Shown here in pieces: positions 11,501 to 12,107 of a stretch of DNA of 12,107 nucleotides (position 1 is its first letter; every line of letters starts with the position of its first letter). Position numbers and translations under genes: made by a program. Source of the stretch: Solirubrobacteraceae bacterium (GTDB lineage: Bacteria; Actinomycetota; Thermoleophilia; Solirubrobacterales; Solirubrobacteraceae); contig JAICUS010000130.1 in assembly GCA_025935735.1 (NCBI GenBank), positions 1 to 12,107 of the forward strand, in the 5' to 3' direction. Below the pieces are notes generated by a model. It had not been told where the DNA came from. It did no database searches and saw nothing but the letters and a program-made list of their open reading frames with translations.

Positions 11501-12107
11501 TCACACCAGCCGCTCGAGGGTGCGGTCGCGCGGCAGGTGGATCCAGCCTTCGCGCCGGGGCAGCCGGCGGTCGTCCGGCTCGATCGTCTGGCGCAGCTGC
11601 GCCGCCCGAGCGACGAGCGCGCACACCAGTGCGTCGAGGCAGTCGTCGGAGCGCACGCAGCCCGCGCGTTGGTCGGCGTCCATCGTGAAGGTCTTCCCGA
11701 GGCCCGCGAGCAGCGCGCTCAGCAGCGCCTCACGGCGCTTCCCCGCCCCGGCGCCCTTGTAGGACTCCCGCGCCGGAACCCATTCATCGGGCAGCCAGCA
11801 GCGCAGCGCGGCGTCCGGGTACGCCTCGACGACGCGACCGGAGCCGTCCCGCGCCACCCCTGCTTCGCCCAGGTGCCGCTCGAGGTCGCCGAGGATCGCT
11901 GCGCAGCGCATCGCGCAATAGGCGATCCGGTCGGTCGAGACGGAGAGGGGCATCTTGCCGGTGCGCTCGTGGACGAACAGGTCCGTTGCCCGCCGCGCGT
12001 AGTGCTTCCGGCGGGCGTCAAAGTCTGTGGGCCACGGCTGACGCCGGTGATGAGCCTGGACTGCCTCGACGAACGCGTCGGGCCATCCGAACGGCGCGTC
12101 GATTGCG
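11501..12107 (-). CDS. DUF429 predicted nuclease (N-terminus outside window)
   Basis: The open frame runs unbroken from the right edge to the TGA at 11501, giving 201 residues and missing only the N-terminal part. Motifs typical of the DUF429 family, predicted to have an RNase H-like nuclease fold, are visible. Numbered within the fragment they are IDAPFGWP (2-9), RATD (39-42), PLSVSTDRI (53-61), VVEAYPDAAL (92-101) with Glu and Tyr-Pro, SYKG (115-118) and the acidic helix SDDCLDALVCALVARAA (153-169). The IDxPxGWP aspartate and the late DDxxDA aspartates are the likely metal ligands. Biological function in this family is unestablished. An ATG at 11953 inside the frame is not the true start, because conserved motifs lie upstream of it. 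The gene is convergent with the small membrane protein, with only 7 bp between the stops and no terminator visible. Confidence 0.87.
   Translation of the reverse strand, partial: AIDAPFGWPDAFVEAVQAHHRRQPWPTDFDARRKHYARRATDLFVHERTGKMPLSVSTDRIAYCAMRCAAILGDLERHLGEAGVARDGSGRVVEAYPDAALRCWLPDEWVPARESYKGAGAGKRREALLSALLAGLGKTFTMDADQRAGCVRSDDCLDALVCALVARAAQLRQTIEPDDRRLPRREGWIHLPRDRTLERLV

Noticed and set aside
11719..12021. A 100-codon minus-strand frame near the right edge
   Set aside because: It is out of frame with the DUF429 reading frame, which carries conserved motifs along its length.
1..12107. CRISPR array, tRNA or rRNA genes, prophage or defence cluster
   Set aside because: No regularly spaced repeats, structural RNA signatures, integrase or phage genes, or defence-type gene groups were found.

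Overview
The window is GC-rich (roughly 70% or more by eye, not counted) with strongly G/C-biased third codon positions, several GTG starts and few Shine-Dalgarno sequences. With the protein types present, this suggests a high-GC actinobacterial chromosome. The PfkB kinase and the Fpg variant look to me like those of Solirubrobacterales/Thermoleophilia, but that placement rests on memory and is an inference. The gene content is mostly housekeeping and metabolic. I see no phage, IS transposase, CRISPR array, rRNA or tRNA, and no defence or biosynthetic cluster.

Layout. 1-255 (-) is the N-terminal part of a PrxQ/Bcp peroxiredoxin that runs off the left edge. 400-918 (+) is an unrecognised 172-residue protein. 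946-1815 (-) is a divergent Fpg/Nei-type DNA glycosylase, back to back with an M20 carboxypeptidase at 1841-2968 (+). 2996-3815 (-) holds a SixA-like phosphatase and a PRC-barrel protein as a two-gene unit. 3884-4933 (+) is an aminoglycoside-phosphotransferase-fold kinase of the ACAD10/11-like type, followed by an ECF-like sigma factor at 5116-5742 (+). An 85-bp palindromic repeat (5738-5822) fills the gap between the sigma factor and the end of a four-gene minus-strand run. In transcription order that run is a quinone oxidoreductase, a DEAD-box RNA helicase with a DbpA-type C-terminal domain, a cyclophilin and an aldehyde dehydrogenase (10178 down to 5824). Divergent from it are a PfkB sugar/nucleoside kinase (10208-11140) and a small one-helix membrane protein (11203-11493). 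The right edge holds the C-terminal two thirds or so of a DUF429 predicted nuclease (minus strand).

How the parts relate. PrxQ, the Fpg-like glycosylase, the quinone reductase and the aldehyde dehydrogenase all fit oxidative or reactive-carbonyl damage control, and the helicase-cyclophilin pair fits RNA and protein folding. No single pathway links the whole window.

The most interesting signals are non-coding. (1) The nested palindromic repeat supplies the sigma gene's stop codon and ends 1 bp from the opposing stop codon. (2) TAnnnT -10-like hexamers recur about 7-10 nt before start codons that lack a Shine-Dalgarno sequence, which suggests widespread leaderless transcripts. (3) Two divergent gene pairs have two opposed -10-like hexamers overlapping on one shared TA step. 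(4) Inverted repeats overlie the peroxiredoxin promoter region. No intergenic stretch exceeds 300 bases.
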